NCBI GenBank assembly: GCA_013997645.1
Contig: PNKB01000004.1
Span: 1 to 64,000 of the forward strand
Source: Cyanobacteria bacterium PR.3.49
Lineage (GTDB): Bacteria; Cyanobacteriota; Vampirovibrionia; Obscuribacterales; Obscuribacteraceae
Direction: 5' to 3'
DNA: 64,000 bases
Below, piece by piece: positions 8,205 to 16,377 of this stretch. A program made the position numbers and the translations under genes. Each line of letters opens with the position of its first letter. Positions within the stretch are counted from its first letter, which is position 1. The notes below the pieces were generated by a model, which did no database searches, was not told where the DNA came from, and saw only the letters and a list, made by a program, of their open reading frames with translations.

Positions 8205-8252
8205 ACCGAGGAGATTGGCGATGCAAAACGCGCCAATCTCTCTCGGTTCATT
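8205..8252 (+). terminator. Terminator after the nicotianamine synthase-like gene
   Basis: ACCGAGGAGATTGGCG pairs almost perfectly with CGCCAATCTCTCTCGGT across a ten-base loop, followed by TCATTCTTT. Confidence 0.75.
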
Positions 8253-8255
8253 CTT

Positions 8256-9186
8256 TAAGCCGCCTTTCTACTACATCATTTAGCATCAAATCTCAGTTCG
8301 TTTAGAACACATTTCCGGAAGAAATAGCGCTAGCTGGTCTGCCGCCGGCCAAAACCTGATTGAGATGCAAAAAATTGGGCCATCGCCAACCGCGCTAACT
8401 TGAAACCCTTGTCATCCACCCCCTTTTCTTGACATTGGCAGTTTTTGGGACCGGCAAACTAATACGGTTGCGGCTACTTCGAACTCGAGAGCAACGTTGC
8501 CATGCCCGCCGCTGGGAGCAGCACGGCTACAGTGCGAAGACAGCGCCAGACCGCGACGACGAATAAGTTCTGCCTGAGTCCTCTGCGAATTGACTGTTGG
8601 TGGGGGTCGGCGTTATGCGTCGACCTCCACTTCAGTTACAACAGCAGATTTTTCTCCTTTTTTTGGCCTTCTTGCGCACCATATACGGTGCCCTCACGGT
8701 TTTCACTTTCAATAGTGAGATGACAAATCAGAGCACGCAGCTACCTTGGCAAGGCGGGCGAGCGTTTCCAGATTCGAACCTTCAGACGCGCTCGGATGAT
8801 CCCCCACCGGGGGTTGCGCTCATGCGGCTCTGCGAGCCGGATTAAGCGAGTTAAGACGAAATTCCTCCCAGGGCACGAATAGGCCAGCTAACGCGAAAGC
8901 ATCACCGAATGGCGCTTTTCACGCCAGCAATGGCAGAAAAGCGCCTCTTCACAACAGCGCTGCCAAGTAGCAAAACAGCTGCCCTATCTGACAGGTTTTA
9001 GTTCCTATTTTTCATTTCCAGCAGTCACCTAACTAAAGCACTCAAGAGTTTTCACTCACACCATTTCAGGTCAAACATCACGCGCGCGTAGCTCGTGTGT
9101 TTGGAGTGCTCCGTTTTGACTGCAGTAAGTCCCTGTCGCGCAGCGCTTCAAAGCCCTCGCGCACAGACAACAATGAGGAGCGAATT
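8256..9186. other. Long non-coding stretch with several hairpins
   Basis: No ORF here has both a ribosome binding site and a protein-like sequence. Around 8755-8855 several hairpins cluster: GAGCG..CGCTC arms around a GATTCGAACC loop, CCCCCACCGGGGG, and CGGCTCTGCGAGCCG. At 8911-8945 GGCGCTTTTC pairs with GAAAAGCGCC around 15 bases, without a T tract. The cluster could be a structured RNA or a long 5' leader. The tRNA reading was tested and rejected. GAGGAG precedes the next gene's ATG. Confidence 0.35.
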
Positions 9187-9915
9187 ATGGACCACTCGCA
9201 TCATCACATGCCGGACGACGCCGCTCTCGTCGCGCCCGAATGGCTGATTTCATCCATCGGCATTCTCTTTCTGGGATTTGCCGGTTTCTATCTGTGGCGC
9301 CTCTTCCGTCCCACCATGGTCAAGAACGCCATCGGCTTCTTCGACTGGGAAGGCGAAGCAGGTCACTTCATCTGCATGCTGGCAATGGCGAGCCATATGG
9401 CCGCCTGGCTGATTCCCATCCCCGGCATCGCGTGGTCGTGGATTCTCGGATTCGGCACGTTGTACTACGCTGCTCGCGCCATGACCTGGGGCAAACGACT
9501 TACGTACAACAAGCAATGGTGGGACTGGACGCACTCGGCGATGTTTCTGGGCATGTTCACCATGTTCCAGCCGCTGCCGCTCGCACCGCTGCTGCTCACC
9601 GTTTTCAACGGCGCAATGGTGCTCTTCTGGGTCTGGTTTTCCGGTTACTACGTCAAGGACTCTGTCCTGGATGCGCGCGCCGGCAAGCCTCTCTCCTTCA
9701 CCTCCGACCTCGCGCATCTTTCGATGGGCGTGGCGATGTTGCTGATGTCCCTTTTCCCGGCGCTTCTCATGCCCGGTCATGGACATCATCACCACGGGGC
9801 TGCAGGAATGCCTGGAGACACCCAGCAGTGTGCCCCGATGAGTCACCCGATGCCGCATCACGAGTCGCATCACGGCTCGCACGAACACGCACCGGCGTTG
9901 AACTGCGATAACTGA
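9187..9915 (+). CDS. His-rich polytopic membrane protein (DUF5134-like)
   Basis: A 242-residue protein starts at ATG 9187 (GAGGAG seven bases upstream). Its N-terminus is MDHSHHHMPDD. About six hydrophobic segments follow, including GHFICMLAMASHMAAW and LAHLSMGVAMLLMSLF, in which His and Met are spaced within helices. The C-terminal 60 residues are His/Met-rich (HGHHHHG, HHESHHGSHEH) with two Cys. This resembles DUF5134-type membrane proteins and suggests binding of copper or another soft metal at the membrane. The metal role is an inference from composition. The gene is monocistronic, GC3-rich, and followed by a terminator. Confidence 0.65.
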   Translation: MDHSHHHMPDDAALVAPEWLISSIGILFLGFAGFYLWRLFRPTMVKNAIGFFDWEGEAGHFICMLAMASHMAAWLIPIPGIAWSWILGFGTLYYAARAMTWGKRLTYNKQWWDWTHSAMFLGMFTMFQPLPLAPLLLTVFNGAMVLFWVWFSGYYVKDSVLDARAGKPLSFTSDLAHLSMGVAMLLMSLFPALLMPGHGHHHHGAAGMPGDTQQCAPMSHPMPHHESHHGSHEHAPALNCDN

Positions 9916-9974
9916 TGCTTCGGGCTGAATGGAAAGCGCTCTGCGCCTCCGTTCAGCTGAAACAAACTCTGGAG

Positions 9975-10012
9975 ACTGGCTTGTTAGCGCAAACAAGCCA
10001 GTTTCCTTTTTT
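9975..10012 (+). terminator. Terminator after the His-rich membrane protein
   Basis: ACTGGCTTGTT-AGCGC-AAACAAGCCAGT is a strong stem followed by TTCCTTTTTT. Confidence 0.85.
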
Positions 10013-10340
10013 CGCACCAGCTACTACAAGGACTCGCAGATAAAAGCGAGCACTGGTAAGCCATTTGGAAGTTTCACCTCTTCAGTTAACCCTTGCCACG
10101 CTAACCGGCAGACCTAAACTTCGCTGAAGTTTCCCTGGAGTCATTTGTTTTCCTCATCGATTTCTTTATGCTCGATGTATCGCCTTTCTTTCTCACTTTC
10201 TGCTCTGGAGCAATTCCAAACTCAGCACCGCTCGAACGATTCAAACTCTCGCCATCCTGCTTACGCTCCAAAACACGGATGGAATCAAATACGACCGATC
10301 AACAAAGCGGCCCTCAAGCCGTTTGACGAAACGACCCAAA

Positions 10341-10616
10341 ATGAACAACCACAGCGCAGTTCGGCAGGCACATCCCGAGTTCGAAAGCGCCCAGCGTGCC
10401 CAGCAGACCGCCATCACCGAATTGCTGGTCAGTTATCGCAACTACTCAAGCCGCCGCCGCAGCCTTGCACATGCCAGGGCGAGCGGAGACTGCAGCACCC
10501 TAGCCGCACAAGAAAACGCCTTTATCGAATCACAAAAGGCTTTCCGTGCCGCCCGGCTCCATGCAGGTATGGCGATACTTGCCGCAGGCAGAGCTGCCGC
10601 AACCAGCCTGCACTGA
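10341..10616 (+). CDS. Small helical hypothetical protein
   Basis: The frame opens at 10323; the second ATG at 10341 (MNNHSAVRQA, 91 residues) is used here. The protein is rich in Ala, Arg, Gln and Glu with heptad-like spacing (EFESAQRAQQTAITELL, ENAFIESQKAFRAARL), so it is probably a helical or coiled-coil protein. No clear ribosome binding site is seen. A perfect hairpin terminator directly downstream supports transcription of this unit. The overlapping track ORF 10145..10696 is Pro/Ser/Arg-rich and looks like a shadow. Confidence 0.55.
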   Translation: MNNHSAVRQAHPEFESAQRAQQTAITELLVSYRNYSSRRRSLAHARASGDCSTLAAQENAFIESQKAFRAARLHAGMAILAAGRAAATSLH

Positions 10617-10646
10617 TTCGAAGCAGGACTGATTCGTTTTCCCCAA

Positions 10647-10680
10647 GGGAGTTGACGGCGCCGTCAACTCCCTCTATTTT
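10647..10680 (+). terminator. Perfect palindromic terminator
   Basis: GGGAGTTGACGGC is followed directly by its reverse complement GCCGTCAACTCCC and then TCTATTTT. Confidence 0.75.
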
Positions 10681-10806
10681 GCCGGATGAACGCTGAAACA
10701 CGGGCACCATATGCGGCACCACAACTCCCATTCTCTTTATCTGCTCTTACTATGCTCTATACTAGAAAATTGAAGAGCAACACCCCGGTTGGCTAGCAAT
10801 ACCCCG

Positions 10807-12804
10807 CTACTGCTTCAAAATCAAAGCTGTTTTCAGTGACTTCGCGTTGTCTTTCATCCAGTTGAAATTGGAATCAATTACCTGAACGATAAACGCACCC
10901 GGCATCTGAAGTTCGTGTGCCAGCTTGTTTTGCAGCTCGAAATTGGCGGAATCAAGCGAAAAACCCAGATTTGTTTTCGGAACAATGGCAAGCACATACA
11001 GCTTTTGATCGGGCAAATACTCCATCACCTTGCGGTATAGATATACCTCTTTGATCAGCTTGTACTGCCGCAATTGCTCGACAATGATGTCCACAGCCGC
11101 TTGCGAAATTTCATGTTCTGCGATCAAATCACGCTGTTCGAGCCCGGCTCGCTCGCCCCGCGCCAGGAGCAAAACTTGCTCATGCATTTCCCAGGTTTTC
11201 CCAATCGCCTTCAGAGCTTCTTTCATACCCTGCTTTTCGTAATGCTCCTTGAGCGATCCGCAGGCATAAAGTCCATACTGAGTTTTCTCCTCAGCAAGAG
11301 TCTTGAGGATATCGAACGCTCTCTCGTCCTTAATTTCGAGCAAATGTGCACCGATAGCGAAACGCGCTTCGCCGTTTTGCGGATCTCTTTCCAGCACTCT
11401 TTCGTAGTATGGCATCGCCACTTTCAGTCCATCCCTTCCGGTAATGAGCGACGCTAAAATGAGCACTTCGGCCACCGTCAATTCTTCTTCCGGTTTGCTC
11501 TGCAGCTCCTGCAACTGCCTTTCAGCGTCAAGCATCTGCAAATGTACGTTCTTCCACGAGCCGCGCATTTGATTCGCCCAGGCATCACTGAAGTGCTGAA
11601 TCAGGGAGGACAGCTTCTTGCCGAAGAAAATCTCCGCTGCCGTCTGCCCTTTGTCAAGCTGCAATGGGACGGTTCTATAAAGCTCGGTTGCAGACATTCT
11701 GGCTTCCGGAAAGTCGACGATGCGAAGACGTTCCGAAAGCGATGGGTGCGTATCTTCGTTGTCCGTTGCCCGGCGCAAAGAGACAGCTAAAGCATCCAAT
11801 GCCTTCTCCTCGTCCTCCGGCGCCTGAGCCAGCTTCTCACCGATTTCGAAATAGACCAGATCGGGTGGTGTCGGCAATTGCCTGACCCGGTCGGTTATCG
11901 ATGCCCAGACATTTCCCAAATGATTGCCTTTGATTTCGGTGAGCACCAGCGCTTCGCCGCTCGTTTCATTAGAGTTGATCTCGGCAGCCTGAATATCAGC
12001 CTGTTTCTCGTGTTCCCGCGCGATAACAAGAGACGACGCACTGAACCGCGGGTAGTACCAATCGTAAAATTTCACCAGCATCAGCATGGCAATCTGAGAG
12101 TGTTGATGCATAGCGGTAAGAATCTGGACGAGCCTGACTCGCTGATTGTAGATAAAGGCGTTGCTTTTGCCGTGATTGCCGGAAATGTGACCGAATTCGT
12201 GCGCCAATACCGACTTAAAATGCGCGGGCGGAAGCGCTTGCATGAGCGGCAAGCCCAGAACGACATAGTTGGCGTACCAGCCAAAGAAGCCTAGGCGCGG
12301 GCGCTGCAGCACCATGGCGTTAAATTGGTCGTCTGCCATGACATAATCGATTTTGATGTTGAGGCGCAGTGAAAGCTCGTCTACAAGTTCGAAAAGCGCC
12401 GGATAATCTGAGCGATCTAGCTTGACGCCGACCGGCTCATCAAAGGGAACCCAGAGGGCGCGAATGTAAGCAAAAAGTGCGATTACCAGACCGAAAATAA
12501 ATTGAATTTCCAACCCGTAAGCGTGTCTGGTTTTCATCATCAGCCAGACAGTGCCAAGAATCAGCAGAGCAAGCACAATCGGCACGAATAGAATGTAGAG
12601 ATAACCGAGGACGGCAAACCCCAGCACGCCGCGCCGATAACCCGCATAGTCGCGCCGGGCGTGCTCTTCGGCCTTCCGAATCCGACGAGTCAGCTCGTCT
12701 TCCGGCATCAGCTGCGCCGTCACGCTCTCAGGCGTTTCCATCGCCGGCAGCCGCGTCAAAGATTTTCGCGGATCGACCTGTTGAGACCCAATCTCATTGC
12801 TCAT
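10807..12804 (-). CDS. M48 family metalloprotease with C-terminal TPR-like region
   Basis: This 665-residue protein has a polar N-terminus and two strong hydrophobic segments (about 59-90 and 100-118). An M48 peptidase core carries AHEFGHISGNHG, with HEFGH at about 202-206 as zinc ligands. REHEKQADIQAAE is the likely third-ligand segment. The second half is helical, with EEELTVAEVLILASLITG and YYERVLERDPQNGEARFAIGAHLL, which reads as TPR-like repeats. It is much longer than HtpX and resembles membrane-anchored M48 proteases with protein-binding tails. It is the second M48 gene in the window and is not closely similar to the first. No partner gene is linked. Confidence 0.82.
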   Translation of the reverse strand: MSNEIGSQQVDPRKSLTRLPAMETPESVTAQLMPEDELTRRIRKAEEHARRDYAGYRRGVLGFAVLGYLYILFVPIVLALLILGTVWLMMKTRHAYGLEIQFIFGLVIALFAYIRALWVPFDEPVGVKLDRSDYPALFELVDELSLRLNIKIDYVMADDQFNAMVLQRPRLGFFGWYANYVVLGLPLMQALPPAHFKSVLAHEFGHISGNHGKSNAFIYNQRVRLVQILTAMHQHSQIAMLMLVKFYDWYYPRFSASSLVIAREHEKQADIQAAEINSNETSGEALVLTEIKGNHLGNVWASITDRVRQLPTPPDLVYFEIGEKLAQAPEDEEKALDALAVSLRRATDNEDTHPSLSERLRIVDFPEARMSATELYRTVPLQLDKGQTAAEIFFGKKLSSLIQHFSDAWANQMRGSWKNVHLQMLDAERQLQELQSKPEEELTVAEVLILASLITGRDGLKVAMPYYERVLERDPQNGEARFAIGAHLLEIKDERAFDILKTLAEEKTQYGLYACGSLKEHYEKQGMKEALKAIGKTWEMHEQVLLLARGERAGLEQRDLIAEHEISQAAVDIIVEQLRQYKLIKEVYLYRKVMEYLPDQKLYVLAIVPKTNLGFSLDSANFELQNKLAHELQMPGAFIVQVIDSNFNWMKDNAKSLKTALILKQ

Positions 12805-12974
12805 AGCTTCACCCTGCTTACTCGCAAGCCAACCGCAAGAATAACACCTTGAAATTCCCCCAAAATCCCATCGGAACGATGCCGCTCAGCCAAGCCCGCT
12901 GAACCTACGTACTTCCACCAGTGACTGAGGCGCGCGCGAGCAATAGCATGTCTAAGCCTCCCGGGAGAAAAGCC

Positions 12975-13679
12975 ATGTCAGTCCGAATCCGCGCCGTCGC
13001 CGCCACCTGCATTCTTTCCCTTTGCCTGTTTCAGTTGCCCGCATTTTCACAGCAGCTGACCAAAGAAGAAGAAGTCGCCGCGCAAAACTTCAACGGCATC
13101 GACATCACGGTCCCCTCACCGGCCGGGCAAAACAACAGCATGATGTCCCCAGCGGCAGGCGGGCAGAACTTCAACCAGGTCATGAGCCAAAACGCATTCG
13201 GCAACAGCATGATGCAAAACGGCTTGCAATCTAATCTCAACAATCAAAACACGCAGCTTGGCCAGGTCGGCATGTTCAACAACGGCCAAATGAACACCGG
13301 CATGCCGAATCAGTTCACCAACGGCATGAACATGGGCGCGGGCAACATGCCCGGCATGAGCGGCGGCATGCAAAACAACTTCAACCAGAACCAAAACAGC
13401 GATTTCATGGGCAACGCCATGGGCGCCAATTTCAACGGCGCCATGCAGGGAAACTGCAATAGCGGCATGAATAGCGGCATGAGTAACGGCGGCGGAATAG
13501 TCCAATCGATCGGAAACAGCATCATGAGCGATCCGAAACTGATGCAGCGAGCCGCCGGTGTAGCCGGTGCAGCCGCTCTATTGGGAGTATTCGTCGGCAA
13601 CGGCGGCATCGGTGGCATGATGCGTTCGGCAGGAATTGACAACACGCGCCACATTCGGGGCTCCGTGGTCGGCTATTAA
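12975..13679 (+). CDS. Secreted Asn/Gly/Met/Gln-rich protein
   Basis: ATG 12975 (GGGAG eight bases upstream) gives 234 residues with a good signal peptide (MSVRIRAVAATCILSLCLF, cleavage near AFSQQ). The mature centre, about 130 residues, is dominated by Asn, Gly, Met and Gln (such as NQFTNGMNMGAGNMPG), a prion- or amyloid-like composition. The C-terminal part has a hydrophobic Ala/Gly/Val segment (AAGVAGAAALLGVFVGNGGIGG) that may insert in a membrane or start a fibre. No family is recognised. It could be a surface or matrix protein. Confidence 0.65.
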   Translation: MSVRIRAVAATCILSLCLFQLPAFSQQLTKEEEVAAQNFNGIDITVPSPAGQNNSMMSPAAGGQNFNQVMSQNAFGNSMMQNGLQSNLNNQNTQLGQVGMFNNGQMNTGMPNQFTNGMNMGAGNMPGMSGGMQNNFNQNQNSDFMGNAMGANFNGAMQGNCNSGMNSGMSNGGGIVQSIGNSIMSDPKLMQRAAGVAGAAALLGVFVGNGGIGGMMRSAGIDNTRHIRGSVVGY

Positions 13680-13740
13680 GTCTCAAAAGTATCCCTCACG
13701 GGCGGTTGCCGCGTAATTTCAGCCGGGCTAAGATGGCTGA

Positions 13741-14472
13741 ATGAAACGATTGACGGTGTTCATAATCTCCCTTTGCTTTCTGTCCGGCTGTGCATTTAAA
13801 TCGCCGCCGGCACCGGCAAACGGGCCGCGCATCACGTTCAATCATGAAGAATTCGACTTTGGTCATGTCGATGAAGGCATAGAGCTGGAGCATGTATTCA
13901 CCGTGACGAACACGGGCACAGAAACTCTCCAAATCGAAAAAGCGCATTCTACATGCGGCTGCACAGTGCCAACTTTGCCAAAATCAAAACTGGAGCCGGG
14001 CGAGTCAACCACCATAACGGTCAAGCTGGACACTGCCATGAAGCAAGACCAGGTGACCAAAACCGTCGACGTGGACAGTGACGACCCAGATCGCCCCAAA
14101 GTCATTCTCTCCATGTATATGGACGTGGCAAACAGGCACAAAGCACTCGCCGAGCGCGATAAAGCAAAGATTCTGAGCGACGCGAAATGCATTGGCTGTC
14201 ACGTGTCGCAGGGCGTCGGTCTGTTCGGTGAAGAGCTATACAAAGCCGACTGTGGCATGTGTCACGGAGAAGACGCCCAGGGCAAAGTCGGTCCATGCCT
14301 GATTCGCGATTACAACGACCCGGCAGTGCGTAAATACATCTGGGAGGTTACTGCCAACGGCAGCAAACATCGAATTACAATGCCCGGTTTTATCGAAAGC
14401 GCCGGCGGGCCCCTGGCTAAAGAGCAAGTCGACTCGATAGTCGATTACCTGGCTAAGCTCAGTAAGAAATAA
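13741..14472 (+). CDS. Lipoprotein fusing DUF1573 and cytochrome c domains
   Basis: The 243-residue protein has a lipobox (LSGC, Cys17), so it is probably anchored in the envelope. Residues 30-130 form a DUF1573 (ASPM-SPD-2-Hydin-like) beta domain: FDFGHVDEGIELEHVFTVTN and STCGCTVP. Residues 145-243 form a c-type cytochrome domain with CGMCH (171-175) as haem site and MPGF (Met214) as likely distal ligand. A second CIGCH lies at 150-154, only 21 residues earlier, so a second haem or a relic is possible. It probably carries electrons in the periplasm. It sits 120 bases upstream of the sensor-kinase pair. Confidence 0.85.
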   Translation: MKRLTVFIISLCFLSGCAFKSPPAPANGPRITFNHEEFDFGHVDEGIELEHVFTVTNTGTETLQIEKAHSTCGCTVPTLPKSKLEPGESTTITVKLDTAMKQDQVTKTVDVDSDDPDRPKVILSMYMDVANRHKALAERDKAKILSDAKCIGCHVSQGVGLFGEELYKADCGMCHGEDAQGKVGPCLIRDYNDPAVRKYIWEVTANGSKHRITMPGFIESAGGPLAKEQVDSIVDYLAKLSKK

Positions 14473-14592
14473 GGCCTCTAGCAAGCTGTATCATATGACC
14501 TGTGGCGGCGCCCTCAGGCACTGCGGCCACTCGTTTAGACTTAGACATCCTTCTGAGACCGACCCCTGCAACTCAGTTCGACAGCACGCGGA

Positions 14593-16377
14593 ATGATACT
14601 GGTTCTGGTACCAGTGCTTATCGAGTTGGTTTTTCTGGCCCTCGTCGGTGCAATGCTCTACGACGCCGGCAATGAATATCAAAAACTGCAGCGCTCTCGC
14701 GATGGTTTGATGCGTTTGCACAAGTTTCAAGAAGTCGCAGAACAAGCGCTTTTCTCCCTGGCCAACGAAGAAGTAGTGCCGACAAACGACGACAACAGAT
14801 TGCGCGAAATCGACAACCTGCTGGTGGCTTTAGAAGTCCCGTGGTCGACTATCAATCCAGAGCACCCTGAGCTAAACGCGATCATGCGCGACTCCGAAGA
14901 TGCTCGAATGAATTTGATCGAGCTTTTGAAACAGGTGCGACTGCGATTCCTCAAAAATATGGGCAAGCCCATTCCCCCTGGAAAGTTGCTGCCGAAGTCT
15001 TCCACAATCACGATGTTCATGAATGTCCGCCCGCTCAGCAAGCGCATTATCGCGGTGGAAACGGATATGCTCAACACTGACGCTGGACAGCTGGACACCC
15101 TGTCATGGAAACTCGGATTGCTCCTGGCGGGAGGAGGCATATTCGGGTTTGTCGTCTCGCTTTGCCTGGTTCGCGATTTCACTTCGGTGTTTCTCAATCG
15201 CCTCGGCCTTGTCGCCCAAAAAGCCTTCCTTCTGGCAGGCGGCAAAGAATTGCCCCCGCCCATTGATGGCAATGATGAACTGGCAGAACTCGATCGAGTT
15301 CTTCTGCAAGCGCAGGCCGAGCTGAAAAGCGCTCGCCAAAAGCAATTTGCCATTCTCGACAATGCCAAAGACGTAATCTTCACGCTCGATGCCCGCCTGC
15401 GTTTCATCACTACCGGCGCGGCAGCCAATAAAGTCTGGCACTATTGCGAGGATGAATTGCTCGGACTTTCTGTTCTGACAATTGTCAGCGCACCCACTCA
15501 GGAGGTGACACGCAAACATTTGACGCGACTGGCGGAAACCGGCGGCGACTGCGAGTTTGAAAACGACATCAAATGCAAAGACGGGGCAGTGAAGACTTTT
15601 CTCTGGAAAGTTTCTTTCTCGCCTGAGCAATCCAATTATTTTTGCGTGGCGCACGATGTATCCGACCTCAAAGCTGTTCGACAGCTCAAACAACAGTTCC
15701 TCACAACAGCCAGCGAAGGATTGCGCACACCACTCGATCTGGCCAATTCACTGGTGGGATCGCTTGCTGACCCGGGAGCGAAAAACATTCCGGCCAATGC
15801 CAGAGAAGAGCTAGCCAAGGCAAGTTACAACCTGACCAGATTGAATGAACTTGTCTCTGAGCTGCTCGAATTGGAAGCATTGGAAACAATGAACCGCGAT
15901 ATCGAGAAGGTGCCGGTCAGCGCAAAAGAAATTTGCCGACAAGCTGCTCAAACACTGGAAGCTCTCGCAGGTGCCGGCTCAATAAAGATAGTCCAACCAG
16001 ATCAGGACGCCACTATATTTGGTGACCCGCGAAGATTGGTTCAAGCCCTGATCAATCTGCTCTCTAATGCGATCAAATTCTCGCCGCCCAAATCCACCGT
16101 CAAGCTCTCCGTCGAAAAGAGCAAAGACCGTGTCATTCTCAGCGTTTCCGACGAAGGACCGGGAATCACGCCTGCAGATCAGGCGAACTTATTTGGAAAG
16201 TTTCGCCAGACGACAACGGCAAAAACATCGAAAATCAAAGGCAGCGGGCTGGGGCTGGCACTGGTCAAATCAATCGCCGAAGCGCACGCAGGCGATGCCG
16301 GATACAGACCGGCACCGGAAAAAGGCAGCACATTCTTCATCGCCTTGCCTTTGGCGAGCGAGGATGAACCGCGATGA
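14593..16377 (+). CDS. Sensor histidine kinase-like protein lacking the phospho-acceptor His
   Basis: The 594-residue protein has a TM segment at 1-22, a periplasmic helical domain, TM2 at about 174-194, a linker ending LPPPIDGNDELAELD, a PAS domain (about 250-355) and a HisKA-like helix. The H-box reads TTASEGLRTPLD: the His position is Glu375 and the next acidic residue is Gly. The ATPase domain is complete: N-box NLLSNAIKFS (Asn492), DEGPG (520-524), FGKFRQ and KGSGLGLAL. It should bind ATP but cannot autophosphorylate on a canonical His. It overlaps the next kinase gene by ATGA. The start is the first ATG of the frame, with a weak ribosome binding site. Confidence 0.85.
   Translation: MILVLVPVLIELVFLALVGAMLYDAGNEYQKLQRSRDGLMRLHKFQEVAEQALFSLANEEVVPTNDDNRLREIDNLLVALEVPWSTINPEHPELNAIMRDSEDARMNLIELLKQVRLRFLKNMGKPIPPGKLLPKSSTITMFMNVRPLSKRIIAVETDMLNTDAGQLDTLSWKLGLLLAGGGIFGFVVSLCLVRDFTSVFLNRLGLVAQKAFLLAGGKELPPPIDGNDELAELDRVLLQAQAELKSARQKQFAILDNAKDVIFTLDARLRFITTGAAANKVWHYCEDELLGLSVLTIVSAPTQEVTRKHLTRLAETGGDCEFENDIKCKDGAVKTFLWKVSFSPEQSNYFCVAHDVSDLKAVRQLKQQFLTTASEGLRTPLDLANSLVGSLADPGAKNIPANAREELAKASYNLTRLNELVSELLELEALETMNRDIEKVPVSAKEICRQAAQTLEALAGAGSIKIVQPDQDATIFGDPRRLVQALINLLSNAIKFSPPKSTVKLSVEKSKDRVILSVSDEGPGITPADQANLFGKFRQTTTAKTSKIKGSGLGLALVKSIAEAHAGDAGYRPAPEKGSTFFIALPLASEDEPR

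Noticed and set aside
8765-8800. GATTCGAACC looks like the T-loop of a minus-strand tRNA
   Set aside because: The bases flanking the loop do not form a 5-bp T stem, and no acceptor or anticodon arm could be fitted.
8597-8845. 82-residue ORF across the hairpin cluster
   Set aside because: No ribosome binding site, and the reading runs through GC-rich hairpins, giving a Pro/Arg/Asp-rich end.
10145-10696. 183-residue ORF around the small helical gene
   Set aside because: Pro/Ser/Arg/Gln-rich reading in the wrong frame; the 10341 frame has helix-like heptads and ends before the terminator.
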